Below are positions 33,131-40,725 of a DNA stretch of 57,415 nt, in pieces. The stretch lies in assembly GCA_934746785.1 (NCBI GenBank), contig CAKVFO010000003.1, positions 1-57,415 of the forward strand. The letters are read 5' to 3'. Every line of letters starts with the position of its first letter. Position 1 is the first letter of the stretch. The translations under genes were made by a program, and so were the position numbers. Source of the DNA: an uncultured Clostridium sp. (lineage in GTDB: Bacteria; Bacillota; Clostridia; Clostridiales; Clostridiaceae). The notes under the pieces were generated by a model. That model saw only the letters and a program-made list of their open reading frames with translations, was not told where the DNA came from and did not search any database.

Positions 33131-34177
33131 TTACCATTCACCTGGGTACGCCCTTATGTTAACTTCTACATTGTGCTTTCTTCCCCATTTAGTACATTCA
33201 GCTTCTGAATTAAAGTAAACATCTATTATGTTTCCCTTTATTGCTCCACCAGTATCTGATGCAACAGCTAATCCATACCCACTTACTTCTACTAAGCTTC
33301 CAAGAGGAATTACTCTTGGATCAACAGCTATTGTGCTTATTCCGTTAGGATTATAAGTTACTGCTTTTCCTGTTGCAGTTAATCCTCCACCAGAATATGC
33401 AGTAGCTTGAAGATATAATGTTTTCTTTGATAAATAAGCTTCTCCGCTCCTGCTTGTTTTTTGAACAGCTCCTCCTACAGTTACTTTTTGCGTAAGAGGT
33501 TCACATACAGGCGTTTCGCTTATTTTATCTTTAGATATTATTTCATTATCGTGTTTAATTACCTTATATGCAACTTCTTTTTTACCTACAGTACCTTGTT
33601 GTACTACTTCTCTGTAAGTATTAACTTTATTGTAGTCTATAGTTTGTTCTGTTTCGAATGGTATTTCTTCAATTTCTTGAACCTCTTCTTCTTGAACCTT
33701 AACTACTTGGATATCCATATCTGATGTTATTGCAGTATCTTTTTGAGGTTTAACAATATCTGAGTCTTTATACTCGATCCCTTCCTCTTTAAAGTTATCT
33801 GCCTCTGCAAGTAGCATGTCTCCTATTGTGTCTTCAGCTGTTGAAATTATTCGCTCTTCACCTGATATAACAACCTTGACTTGTACAGCTTTCTTTACCG
33901 ATATAGTATCATCTTTTGATATTTTGGCTTCTAGTGATGGATGCACCTTATCTTTATTAGAAACTTCTATTCCTTGTTGTTGTAGTGCACCTCCAACAGT
34001 CCCCTTATATGTGACAAAAGTTTTTTCAATTCCATCAAAATTAACTTTTACCGTTTTTCTCATAGAAATAACTCCAACTGCTATACAGCATAAAGCAGCT
34101 ATTACTCCTAATATTATCTTTGCCTTCGGACCGTTAGAAAAACTTTTTACTAAGTATTTCTTGAATTTTTCTACCAT
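33131..34177 (-). CDS. yabE: YabE-like cell-wall protein (DUF348, G5, 3D domains)
   Basis: A 348-residue secreted or membrane-anchored protein of the stationary-phase survival/Rpf-like class. It has an N-terminal membrane segment (about 20-38), two DUF348 ubiquitin-like repeats (about 45-160), a G5 domain (about 170-250) and a C-terminal 3D domain with three conserved Asp (AVDPRVIPLGS, ASDTGGAIKG, IDVYF), the lytic transglycosylase-like fold shared with MltA. It probably cuts peptidoglycan. The ATG at 34177 follows CCAAAGGAGGGAATTTAT. Order tatD-yabE-rnmV-rsmA matches Bacillus subtilis. Confidence 0.9.
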   Translation of the reverse strand: MVEKFKKYLVKSFSNGPKAKIILGVIAALCCIAVGVISMRKTVKVNFDGIEKTFVTYKGTVGGALQQQGIEVSNKDKVHPSLEAKISKDDTISVKKAVQVKVVISGEERIISTAEDTIGDMLLAEADNFKEEGIEYKDSDIVKPQKDTAITSDMDIQVVKVQEEEVQEIEEIPFETEQTIDYNKVNTYREVVQQGTVGKKEVAYKVIKHDNEIISKDKISETPVCEPLTQKVTVGGAVQKTSRSGEAYLSKKTLYLQATAYSGGGLTATGKAVTYNPNGISTIAVDPRVIPLGSLVEVSGYGLAVASDTGGAIKGNIIDVYFNSEAECTKWGRKHNVEVNIRAYPGEW

Positions 34178-34211
34178 ATAAATTCCCTCCTTTGGCAAGA
34201 GCGTCCTAAGA

Positions 34212-34241
34212 ATTATATCTTAAAATCAGATATTTTGTCAA
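34212..34241 (-). promoter_or_regulatory. Sigma-A-type promoter of yabE
   Basis: On the minus strand TTGACA (34241-34236) and TATAAT (34217-34212) are separated by 18 bp, both perfect consensus hexamers, about 35 bp before the yabE start codon. Confidence 0.8.
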
Positions 34242-34391
34242 ATCCAGACTCTCTATCATGCTTGGTAAACCTTGCATTTTCAACCTCTTAGCCTTAATCA
34301 TCAAAGCATTATTTACCAGAGTTCATTCAGTGAAGATTCTTTGCAACCAGTCCATAGGTTTACAAATATTATTTAACTTTTATTTACTGTA

Positions 34392-35192
34392 CTAATATAT
34401 ATTACTATTTTTTTCCATATTAGTCAACCTTGCAAAATTCTCATTGACTTGAATATTTAATTGTTTAGGGTCTATTTCCTTAATATCAGCTATTTTTTCT
34501 ATTATAAATTCTATATAATCTGATTTATTTCTTTTCCCTCTGTTAGGTTCCGGCGCCATATATGGACAATCCGTTTCTACTAATAGCCTGTCTAAAGGTA
34601 CTTCTTTTACTACATTTACAAGTTTTTTAGCATTTTTAAATGTTATTACACCAGTTATTCCTATATAATATCCAAGTTTTAAACATTCTCTTGCAAACTC
34701 AACGCTTCCTGAAAAACAATGTACTGTTCCTTTAACTTCAGGGAATTCCTTCATTATATTTAATGTATCTTCATGTGCATCTCTATCATGAATTACAACA
34801 GGCAAATTTAGTTCTTTAGCAAGTTCCATATGTTTTCTAAAAACTTCCCTTTGAACTTCCCTTGGAGGATTTTCATCCCAATAATAATCTAGTCCTATTT
34901 CTCCAACTGCTATTATCTTTTTATTAGCTTTTATCTTTTCTCTTATTTCATTTAAAACTTCATCATTAAATTCATCTGCATTTTCTGGATGTATACCTAA
35001 TGCTCCATAAATAAATTCCCACTTATTAATTATGTCACAAACCTTATTTATACTTTCATAACTTGAAGCACAGTCTAATATGCCCACCACTCCATTATTA
35101 TGTAATTCGTCTATAAGCTCTTCCCTGTCTATATCAAAAGCTTCATCATCATAATGAGCATGAGTGTCAAAAATTTTATATTTATTTCCCAT
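34392..35192 (-). CDS. TatD family hydrolase
   Basis: A 266-residue metal-dependent deoxyribonuclease-like hydrolase (YabD/TatD). Metal ligands are visible in DTHAHYDDEAFD (residues 9-20), ALGIHPE, VGEIGLDYYWD, VIHDRDAHEDT, VHCFSGS and VETDCPYMAP. The C-terminal NFARLTNM is also typical. It is the conserved neighbour of metG and yabE in Firmicutes, although here two further genes separate it from metG. Confidence 0.95.
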   Translation of the reverse strand: MGNKYKIFDTHAHYDDEAFDIDREELIDELHNNGVVGILDCASSYESINKVCDIINKWEFIYGALGIHPENADEFNDEVLNEIREKIKANKKIIAVGEIGLDYYWDENPPREVQREVFRKHMELAKELNLPVVIHDRDAHEDTLNIMKEFPEVKGTVHCFSGSVEFARECLKLGYYIGITGVITFKNAKKLVNVVKEVPLDRLLVETDCPYMAPEPNRGKRNKSDYIEFIIEKIADIKEIDPKQLNIQVNENFARLTNMEKNSNIY

Positions 35193-35263
35193 AAAAACAT
35201 TCCTTCCAATTTATCTATATATTACATTATATCAAATAGGATGACTTAACAAAAATCACCCTT

Positions 35264-35698
35264 CTACCAAAGTCCTTGAAGCCTTCTTAAGTGATTCTCA
35301 TAGTCTTTAACTACTCCCTTAACATCATTTAAAAGACTTTCTTCTAAATTTTTATTTTCCTTAATAAACTTATTAGCATTTTTTTTACCCATTTCCATAG
35401 CCTTTATTGCATGTTCTAAAACTTCTTCATCCGTATCTGCTGTCAGTAATTTTATTTTTTCTAAAAGTTGTCCCATCCCCCCCATAATTCCAACAGAATC
35501 AGCAGCATTTCCTCCAAGGTCATTTATTCTTTTTGTTATAACTTCCTCATGTTTCCTAAAGGATTCAATTATCCTAGTAATTTCACTTTGAAGTTTAAGT
35601 GACTGAGCTTTTTCTAAATAATCTTTAAAAATAGTTCCTCCCATATGAACTCCTTTTAAAAACTTGTTCATCTCTTGTATAGTCACATTTTTATCCAT
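35264..35698 (-). CDS. Ferritin-like four-helix protein (DUF2383-like)
   Basis: A 144-residue all-helical protein. TIQEMNKFLKGVHMGGTIFKDYL, IIESFRKHEEVITKRI and EHAIKAMEMGKKNANKFI give the four-helix pattern of ferritin-like proteins of the DUF2383/PA2169 type, some of which are spore-related. A metal site is only suggested by scattered Glu/His. The ATG at 35698 follows AAAGAGGTGAACTTT; the frame's earlier start lacks a site. It stands alone between tatD and the second MetRS gene. Confidence 0.7.
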   Translation of the reverse strand: MDKNVTIQEMNKFLKGVHMGGTIFKDYLEKAQSLKLQSEITRIIESFRKHEEVITKRINDLGGNAADSVGIMGGMGQLLEKIKLLTADTDEEVLEHAIKAMEMGKKNANKFIKENKNLEESLLNDVKGVVKDYENHLRRLQGLW

Positions 35699-35764
35699 AA
35701 AGTTCACCTCTTTATAGATATTTTCTTTCCCTTTTTTATTTATATACATATTTTTTTAATTATT

Positions 35765-35908
35765 TTGACACACAACTGTCATAATTAAATATTATATTAA
35801 TACTTGTAAAGTAGTTAAAGCATTATTATTTACCCCTAACTACTCAACATTTGTTTGAATAGTTAAAGCAGAGTACCATATCCCCTATTGATGGTACTCT
35901 GTTTTTTT
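35765..35908 (+). ncRNA. Candidate small RNA with alternative hairpins
   Basis: A plus-strand unit with a TTGACA box (35765-35770), an AT-rich -10 region near 35788-35795, and a strong terminator (AGAGTACCAT/ATGGTACTCT, 35870-35900, then a T-run). Between them, GTAGTTA (35811-35817), TAACTAC (35837-35843) and TAGTTA (35860-35865) allow two mutually exclusive hairpins, and AGTTAAAGCA occurs twice. No ORF is present and both flanking genes are on the minus strand. Expression is not shown. Confidence 0.4.
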
Positions 35909-35917
35909 TATAATTAT

Positions 35918-37447
35918 TTATTGTTTATATTCCATCTTTAACTTATTTATTTCTAAGTCTATATTAGATTTATCCACCTTTGTAAATAATACTTCTAAAT
36001 TTTCAATTCTTCCCGAAGCTTTCTCAATATATCTCCAGTCAGACTTCTCTATCCCAAAGGACTTCTTTATCTTATCAGATGATCCAGGCATAAAGGGTTC
36101 AAATAAATTAGAAAAGTTTATTATTAATTGAACGCAAGTATATAAAGTATCTGCACATTTACTTTTATTACTTTCTATAGTCTTCCATGGCATTTCATTA
36201 TCAAAGTACTTATTTGAATATTTAACTAATGTAATTATTTTTGAAAGTCCTTCCTTAAATCTTCCTTCTTCGATTAAATCACCTACATCAAAATAAAGAT
36301 CAAAAAGTTTATCTTTCATATCTTTTGACATCTTGCCTTTTGGTATTTTTCCATCAAAATTTTTCTTAATAAATGTTAATGTTCTATTTACAAAGTTTCC
36401 ATACTGACCTGCTAAATCATTATTATTTACACTGATGAATTCTCTCCATCTAAAATCTGAATCTTTCTTTTCTGGTCCATTCATAATCAAATAATAACGC
36501 AATGAATCTACATTATAATTTTCAGTAACATGATCCACCCATATCGCCCAATTCTTTGTTGTAGAAAACTGTTTACCTTCTAATTTTAAATATTCACTAG
36601 AAACTTCTCTTATATTAGGATGCTTTATTCCAAGACCAGCTAAAAGTCCTGGTAAAATTACTGTATGAAAAGGAATATTATCTTTTCCATGGACAAAGTA
36701 AACTCTGCTATCATCTCCACCCCAATATTCACGATAGTCTTCTCCTCTTTCTTCAAGACATTTCATACTTGCTGTTAAATATCCTAATACAGCTTCAATC
36801 CATACATATATCTTTTTATCTTCATATCTTTTTAAAGGGACATCTACACCCCAATGAAAATCCCTTGTAACAGCTCTATCCCTTAAACCTTCATCTAAGT
36901 ATCTTTTTGTTATTGCATAAGCATTTTCTCTCCATCCCTGCTGTTTTATAAATAGCCTTCTAACATCATTTTCAAACTTAGATAATGCAAAAAATAAATG
37001 CTTACTTTTCTTCATTTGAGCTTTTCCTTCACAATATCTACTTCTAGTATCTATTAATTCATCAAAATCACTTGAACAAGTCTGTTCAATTTCCTTTTCA
37101 TATATGTATCCTTTATTATATAAATCCAAAATAAACTCTTGAACCTTTTTCATATGATATTCTGTATGAGTCCTAGTAAATAAATCAAAAGAAAAATTCA
37201 ACTTATTAAAACACTTAACAAGTTCATTATGGTACTTTTCTGCTGTTTCTTCCGGAGCTTGTCCTTCCTCTTTAGCTTTATTATCAACTAACGTTCCATG
37301 AGAATCACTTCCTGATATAAAAACCACATCATCTCCCATTAACCTATGATATCTTGCTAATACATCTCCTGGCATTAATACTGCTATTCTGCCTAAATGA
37401 AGTGGTCCATTGGCATAAGGCCAAGCATTTCCTATAATTACATTCAT
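35918..37447 (-). CDS. Second methionyl-tRNA synthetase-like protein
   Basis: A 509-residue class I synthetase resembling MetRS. It has the HIGH-type motif ANGPLHLGRI (about 11-20), a Met-pocket-like DDVVFISGSDSHGT and a degenerate KMSKS-type loop, KQFSTT, in place of KFSTS. It ends with a short anticodon-binding helical domain and lacks the C-terminal tRNA-binding (Trbp111) domain of metG next door. Some Firmicutes carry a second MetRS that confers resistance to MetRS inhibitors; whether this one charges tRNA is unknown. The ATG at 37447 follows TTTTGGAGGTGCTTTTT. It starts 62 bp after metG. Confidence 0.85.
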   Translation of the reverse strand: MNVIIGNAWPYANGPLHLGRIAVLMPGDVLARYHRLMGDDVVFISGSDSHGTLVDNKAKEEGQAPEETAEKYHNELVKCFNKLNFSFDLFTRTHTEYHMKKVQEFILDLYNKGYIYEKEIEQTCSSDFDELIDTRSRYCEGKAQMKKSKHLFFALSKFENDVRRLFIKQQGWRENAYAITKRYLDEGLRDRAVTRDFHWGVDVPLKRYEDKKIYVWIEAVLGYLTASMKCLEERGEDYREYWGGDDSRVYFVHGKDNIPFHTVILPGLLAGLGIKHPNIREVSSEYLKLEGKQFSTTKNWAIWVDHVTENYNVDSLRYYLIMNGPEKKDSDFRWREFISVNNNDLAGQYGNFVNRTLTFIKKNFDGKIPKGKMSKDMKDKLFDLYFDVGDLIEEGRFKEGLSKIITLVKYSNKYFDNEMPWKTIESNKSKCADTLYTCVQLIINFSNLFEPFMPGSSDKIKKSFGIEKSDWRYIEKASGRIENLEVLFTKVDKSNIDLEINKLKMEYKQ

Positions 37448-37508
37448 AAAAAGCACCTCCAAAAATAAAGCACTATACAGATTCCCTATATAGTGCTTCA
37501 AAATATAA

Positions 37509-39446
37509 CTATCTTACTATACTTCCTGTTGGTAAATCACCTGGATCAACAGCTTTTAATACGCTGTCATCATCAGTTGATGCACAAAGAATCATACCTT
37601 GAGATAATTCTCCTCTTAACTTAACTGGTTTTAAATTAGCAACAAGAACAACATTCTTTCCTACTAATTCTTCAGGTTTATAGAACTTAGCTACTCCTGA
37701 TACAACCTGTCTTTCTTCTCCACCTAAATCTACCTTTAATTTAAGTAATTTTTTAGCTCCCTTAATAGGTTCACAAGCTAATACTTTAACAACTCTTAAG
37801 TCTAACTTTTCAAAATCATCTATAGTGATTTCTTCTTTTATAGGAGTTATTTCTCTCTTAGCAGGCTTATTAGCTTCTTGAATTTTTGCTAATTCTTCAA
37901 GCTTAGCATCAACATCGATTCTTGGGAATAAGTTTTCACCCTTAACAACTTTAGTGCCTACTACAGTTCCATCAAAGCTATTTAATGATTCCCATGTAGT
38001 GTTGGCTGCTGATATTTGTTCATTCATCTTCTTAGCTGTATCTGGTAAGAATGCTGAAAGTAATACTGATGCAAATCTTAAAGATTCTGCAAGGTTATAT
38101 AGTACAGTTCCTAATCTTTCTTTCTTTTCTTCATCCTTAGCTAATATCCAAGGTGTTGTTTCGTCTATATACTTGTTAGCTCTTCCTACTAAATCAAATA
38201 TAGCTTCAAGAGCTGATGGAATTTGTAATTCATCTATAAAAGCTTCAACCTTCTTAGGAGTTTCTAATGCAAGGTTTACTAATTCATCATCAATAGCTTC
38301 TTTAGCTGTTGGTGCTGGAATAACTCCACCAAAATATTTTTCAATCATTGCAACTGTTCTAGATAAAAGGTTACCTAAATCGTTACATAAGTCTGAGTTT
38401 ATTTTCTTTATAAATACTTCACTGTTGTAAGATCCATCTGAACCAAATGGTATTTCTCTTAATAAGTAATATCTAACAGCGTCAGCACCAAATTCATTAA
38501 CTAGAGTTACCGGGTCAACAACGTTACCTTTTGATTTTGACATCTTTCCTCCATCAACTAGTAACCATCCGTGACCAAATACCTTCTTAGGTAATGGTAA
38601 ATCTAAAGCCATTAGCATGATTGGCCAATAAATTGTATGGAATCTTAAGATATCCTTACCTATTAAATGTACATCTGCTGGCCAGTACTTCTTAAAGTTT
38701 GTATCATCATCACTTCCATATCCTAAAGCAGTGATATAGTTTGATAATGCATCTATCCAAACATAAACAACATGACCTGGATCAAATGTTACTGGAACAC
38801 CCCAGTCAAAACTTGTTCTTGAAATACAAAGATCTTGTAATCCTGGTTTTAAGAAGTTGTTAATCATTTCATTCTTTCTTGATTCTGGTTCTATAAAACC
38901 TGGATGTGACTCTATATATTCAATTAACTTATCTGCATATTTGTTCATTTTAAAGAAGTAAGCTTCTTCTTTTGATTTTTCAACTGGTCTTCCACAGTCA
39001 GGACACTTACCATCTACTGCTTGAGTATCAGTCCAGAAAGATTCACATGGAGTACAGTACCATCCTTCATATGATCCTTTATATATATCACCTTTGTCAT
39101 AAAGCTTTTTAACTATGTCTTGAACAGCTTTTACATGATAATCATCAGTAGTTCTTATGAATTTATCATAGCTTATGTTCATCATCTTCCATAGCTCCTT
39201 GATTCCTGCTACTACTTCATCTACGTGTTCCTTTGGAGTAATACCTTTTTCTTCAGCAATTCTTTGGATCTTTTGACCATGTTCATCTGTTCCTGTTAAG
39301 AACATTACATCAAATCCTGATAATCTCTTGAATCTAGCAACTGCATCTGCTGCAACAGTTGTATAAGTATTACCTATATGTAGGTTTGTTGATGGGTAAT
39401 AAATTGGTGTTGTTATATAATATGGTTTTTTACATTCGTTACACAT
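37509..39446 (-). CDS. metG: Methionyl-tRNA synthetase
   Basis: A 645-residue class I synthetase, full length. It has YYPSTNLHIGNTYTT (HIGH region, about 14-28), a zinc knuckle with four Cys (CTPCESFW ... CPDCG, about 128-150), KMSKSKGNVVDP (about 300-311), and a C-terminal Trbp111-type tRNA-binding domain (about 540-645; FEKLDLRVVKVLACEPI). A Met-specific T-box lies upstream at 39770-40035. The ATG at 39446 follows TTAGGAGGATTAAAAA, a site that lies inside the upstream GNAT remnant. Confidence 0.97.
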   Translation of the reverse strand: MCNECKKPYYITTPIYYPSTNLHIGNTYTTVAADAVARFKRLSGFDVMFLTGTDEHGQKIQRIAEEKGITPKEHVDEVVAGIKELWKMMNISYDKFIRTTDDYHVKAVQDIVKKLYDKGDIYKGSYEGWYCTPCESFWTDTQAVDGKCPDCGRPVEKSKEEAYFFKMNKYADKLIEYIESHPGFIEPESRKNEMINNFLKPGLQDLCISRTSFDWGVPVTFDPGHVVYVWIDALSNYITALGYGSDDDTNFKKYWPADVHLIGKDILRFHTIYWPIMLMALDLPLPKKVFGHGWLLVDGGKMSKSKGNVVDPVTLVNEFGADAVRYYLLREIPFGSDGSYNSEVFIKKINSDLCNDLGNLLSRTVAMIEKYFGGVIPAPTAKEAIDDELVNLALETPKKVEAFIDELQIPSALEAIFDLVGRANKYIDETTPWILAKDEEKKERLGTVLYNLAESLRFASVLLSAFLPDTAKKMNEQISAANTTWESLNSFDGTVVGTKVVKGENLFPRIDVDAKLEELAKIQEANKPAKREITPIKEEITIDDFEKLDLRVVKVLACEPIKGAKKLLKLKVDLGGEERQVVSGVAKFYKPEELVGKNVVLVANLKPVKLRGELSQGMILCASTDDDSVLKAVDPGDLPTGSIVR

Positions 39447-39678
39447 TTTTTAATCCTCCTAAATTTTTTATAAATCTATATTTGAAATTATAAATTTTTC
39501 TATGTTTAGCTTCTTTAATAAGAAATTCTGGGGTAAATATCCTTGCCGCATCTTCCATTTCTTCTTTCGAGTAATCCTTAATGTTAACTTCTAGCAAATT
39601 TCTTTTAATTATGTTAGATAAATCTTCAGCATATTCATCCTTAAAATCTACTACTTTAATTTCATTTAGATTGTTCAT
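39439..39678 (-). pseudogene. Truncated GNAT acetyltransferase in the metG leader
   Basis: An 80-codon frame beginning MNNLNEIKVVDFKDEY, then LSNIIKRNLLEVNIKDYSKEE and ARIFTPEFLIKEAKHRKIY, which is the N-terminal third of a GNAT N-acetyltransferase. At the point where such proteins go on to the acetyl-CoA-binding strands, the frame switches to unrelated residues and ends 8 bp inside metG. The catalytic core is absent. GAGAGGGGTTATA precedes the ATG at 39678, so it may still be translated and coupled to metG. It is read from the Met T-box transcript. Confidence 0.75.
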
Positions 39679-39717
39679 TATAACCCCTCTCAAGAACTAT
39701 AAATAGTTTTCAAAATA

Positions 39718-39757
39718 ACTCTAAGACTCTTTGACTCTAAAACTCCATGACTCTTTA
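39718..39757. repeat. Five tandem 8-bp repeats (ACTCTNNN)
   Basis: ACTCTAAG, ACTCTTTG, ACTCTAAA, ACTCCATG, ACTCTTTA occupy 39718-39757 in exact 8-bp steps, then GAGTTAAA follows in the complementary sense. The array lies between the metG T-box terminator and the GNAT remnant, so it is transcribed in the metG leader. A second array with the same period and ACTC/GAGT core is at 7639-7710. Confidence 0.8.
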
Positions 39758-39769
39758 GAGTTAAATTAA

Positions 39770-40035
39770 AAAAGTCTCTATATAGGTTAGTTTACCTATA
39801 TAGAGACGTATTAATCAAAAACGCGTTACCACTCTATTTTTTCTTTACCTCACGATAAAGAACTCACTAAGTGACTATCATCACCTTACAATATAACGGT
39901 TGCTCCCGTAACTGCCTAATTAAAACTTTAACTCAACAGCTCTGCTCCAAGACCATCTTCATAAAGTTTCATGTTATCAGCTTTCACCAAAATACTGACT
40001 CTCTTTGAACATTCTTCTCTATTACTCTTCTCTTC
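39770..40035 (-). promoter_or_regulatory. T-box leader, Met-specific (metG)
   Basis: On the minus strand the T-box core AGAGTGGTAACGCG (about 39834-39821) is followed by a 14-bp-plus perfect terminator (39774-39807) and a T-run. The specifier region reads GAAG-ATG-GTC, placing ATG at 39956-39954, consistent with tRNA-Met. It controls the GNAT remnant and metG. The rest of 39679-40151 holds the 8-bp repeats and the divergent promoter. Confidence 0.92.
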
Positions 40036-40151
40036 TTAGCATTTTCAATATAATGATAAATCAAAAAAATACCTATGTCAATTACTTTTACCATTCGCAA
40101 CACCTATACATATATGATATAATACTTACAAATAAAATGGAGGTGCAGACA

Positions 40152-40649
40152 TTGAAAAAACTTTATCTACCAAAGGTTGGACTTCGAAATTTAAAAACAG
40201 GATTAGCTGTTTTTACTTGTATGACTTTATTTCAAATATTGGATAGAGAAAGTGCATTCTTTGCTTGTATCGCTGCTGTTATTTGTATGAAAGATACAAT
40301 AGAAAGTTCTTATTCAATAGGTAAAAATAGGCTTATTGGTACATTTATTGGAGGGCTTATAGGAATATTTTTAGTATTAATTATTGATTATTCTCCAATG
40401 ACTGATACTTTCAGACCCCTTATAACTACCCTTGGAATCATTTTATCAATCTATATTTTTACTATTTGGAAAAGGCCTTCTGCTGTTATAATATCATGCA
40501 TAGTTATTTCAGGTATAATGTGTGGCTACTCTGGTAATGACTCAATAACTTATGCGGTAAAAAGGATGTTTGATACAAGTATTGGCGTTATAATTGCAAT
40601 TCTAATAAATAAATATATAACTCCACCAAAGAAAAAAGTCAAAGCTTAA
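40152..40649 (+). CDS. Aromatic acid exporter family (ArAE/FUSC-like) membrane protein
   Basis: A 165-residue protein with about four to five hydrophobic segments: LKTGLAVFTCMTLFQIL, FFACIAAVICM, NRLIGTFIGGLIGIFLVLI and a C-terminal TSIGVIIAILINKYI. The pattern GKNRLIGTFIGGLIG is typical of ArAE_1/DUF939-type proteins, which are thought to export small aromatic acids. The start is TTG at 40152, 6 nt after GGAGGTG; the long frame from 40005 would run through the divergent T-box promoter region. Length fits the short one-module form. Confidence 0.8.
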   Translation: MKKLYLPKVGLRNLKTGLAVFTCMTLFQILDRESAFFACIAAVICMKDTIESSYSIGKNRLIGTFIGGLIGIFLVLIIDYSPMTDTFRPLITTLGIILSIYIFTIWKRPSAVIISCIVISGIMCGYSGNDSITYAVKRMFDTSIGVIIAILINKYITPPKKKVKA

Positions 40650-40652
40650 AAT

Positions 40653-40692
40653 AAAAAGTGTCTCTCACAATCTTGAGATGACACTTTTTTAC
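40653..40692. terminator. Bidirectional terminator between converging genes
   Basis: AAAAAGTGTC pairs with GACACTTTTTT, with CTC/GAG extending the stem, between the ArAE-like gene and the NhaC-family gene. Confidence 0.8.
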
Positions 40693-40725
40693 GTCTAGTA
40701 AGTTATAAAATTTTCTTTTTTATAT

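Noticed and set aside
34242..34391. c-di-AMP (ydaO-type) riboswitch before yabE
   Set aside because: The conserved aptamer sequences are not present and a consensus promoter lies between this segment and the gene.
40005..40151. Longer start for the ArAE-like membrane protein
   Set aside because: The extension overlaps the divergent metG T-box promoter region and lacks a ribosome site; TTG at 40152 follows GGAGGTG.
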